Source of the DNA: Nostoc sp. FACHB-110 | Lineage (GTDB): Bacteria; Cyanobacteriota; Cyanobacteriia; Cyanobacteriales; Nostocaceae | Direction of reading: 5' to 3' | Assembly: GCF_014697425.1 (NCBI RefSeq) | Contig: NZ_JACJRU010000058.1 | Location: forward strand, 1 to 42,488 | DNA length: 42,488 nt | In this document: positions 42,428-42,488 of the stretch, in pieces | Layout of the letters: each line of letters opens with the position of its first letter | Numbering within the stretch: the first letter of the stretch is position 1 | Position numbers and translations under genes: made by a program | The notes under the pieces: model-generated | Told to the model about the DNA's origin: nothing | Database searches by the model: none | Seen by the model: the letters and a program-made list of their open reading frames with translations, nothing else

Positions 42428-42488
42428 AGTTATAAGAAGACACAGAAATTACCTGCTCAAATGTGAGTTGGTCAAAGATTTCTTGGAT

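Larger units (their letters stand above)
30887..42488. mobile_element. nifD element (incomplete; runs past the window end)
   Basis: Starts at the core repeat and contains xisA 118 bp inside. At least 11.6 kb lies here with no second core seen, so the element is longer than this. It carries, in order: xisA, an AIPR gene, an ATPase/TOPRIM pair, a toxin-antitoxin remnant, xisH/xisI, a restriction-modification pair, an xisI fragment, a Shedu-like gene and a degraded methyltransferase-like fragment, with several repeat clusters. No integration, plasmid or phage structural genes were seen. In heterocysts XisA excises the element as a circle. Confidence 0.93.

Noticed and set aside
30898..42488. A second 11-bp core (far end of the nifD element)
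   Set aside because: I looked for GGATTACTCCG or its complement next to NifD-like coding sequence and saw none; the far end must be outside the window.

Overview
The window looks like chromosomal DNA of a filamentous, heterocyst-forming cyanobacterium (Nostocales, Nostoc/Anabaena type). The evidence is the nif gene order, an uptake-hydrogenase protease (hupW), an allophycocyanin paralogue, many GCGATCGC (HIP1) octamers, heptamer STRR-like repeats, and above all a nifD gene interrupted by a developmentally excised nifD element with its recombinase xisA. I cannot name the strain.

Layout. 1-5 kb: the right end of an IS200/IS605 element (TnpB C-terminus plus terminal hairpin) lies against, and supplies the last codons of, a Wzc-like exopolysaccharide tyrosine kinase. 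A MITE, a tRNA-Gln and two envelope proteins of unknown function follow. 5.8-13.3 kb: a broken arfB, a large RTX/Calx-beta secreted protein with a recent 444-bp internal duplication, a membrane protein of unknown function, an ArnT-like glycosyltransferase and a fasciclin protein. 13.9-20 kb: an ApcA-like phycobiliprotein, a frameshifted RelE/YafQ-type toxin with an intact antitoxin, a PD-(D/E)XK-like protein, hupW, a SagB-like oxidoreductase overlapping an ankyrin protein, and a CBS-pair protein.

20.7-30.9 kb: the nitrogenase region. A molbindin and a FeoA-like protein are followed by a minus-strand series transcribed right to left: nifD (3' end only), nifK, a Mo-nitrogenase C-terminal-domain protein, nifE, nifN, nifX, a DUF269 protein, a small DUF683-like protein, nifW, hesA, hesB and fdxH, ending in a strong terminator. 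Together they encode nitrogenase component 1, FeMo-cofactor scaffolds and carriers, Fe-S/sulfur helper proteins and the heterocyst ferredoxin.

30.9-42.5 kb: the interior of the nifD element, which runs past the window end. The 11-bp core (CGGAGTAATCC on the plus strand) is seen only at the nifK-proximal side. Next to it is xisA. The rest is a dense set of genes that look like defence or selfish functions: an AIPR-family protein with an Mrr-like D...QxK region, an ABC-type ATPase overlapping a TOPRIM-like protein, a toxin-antitoxin remnant, XisH/XisI, a restriction-modification pair, a Shedu-like nuclease, and decayed fragments (duplicated xisI tail, possible methyltransferase N-terminus). The ATPase/TOPRIM pair sits between clusters of a regular 80-bp HIP1-containing repeat, and a MITE nearly identical to the one at 2.6 kb lies just downstream.

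The most interesting reading is that this nifD element doubles as a defence island that vegetative cells carry in the chromosome and that is cut out when a cell commits to nitrogen fixation. The ATPase/TOPRIM pair and the XisH/XisI pair are the best candidates for under-described systems. All functions are read from motifs by eye; no database search was run.
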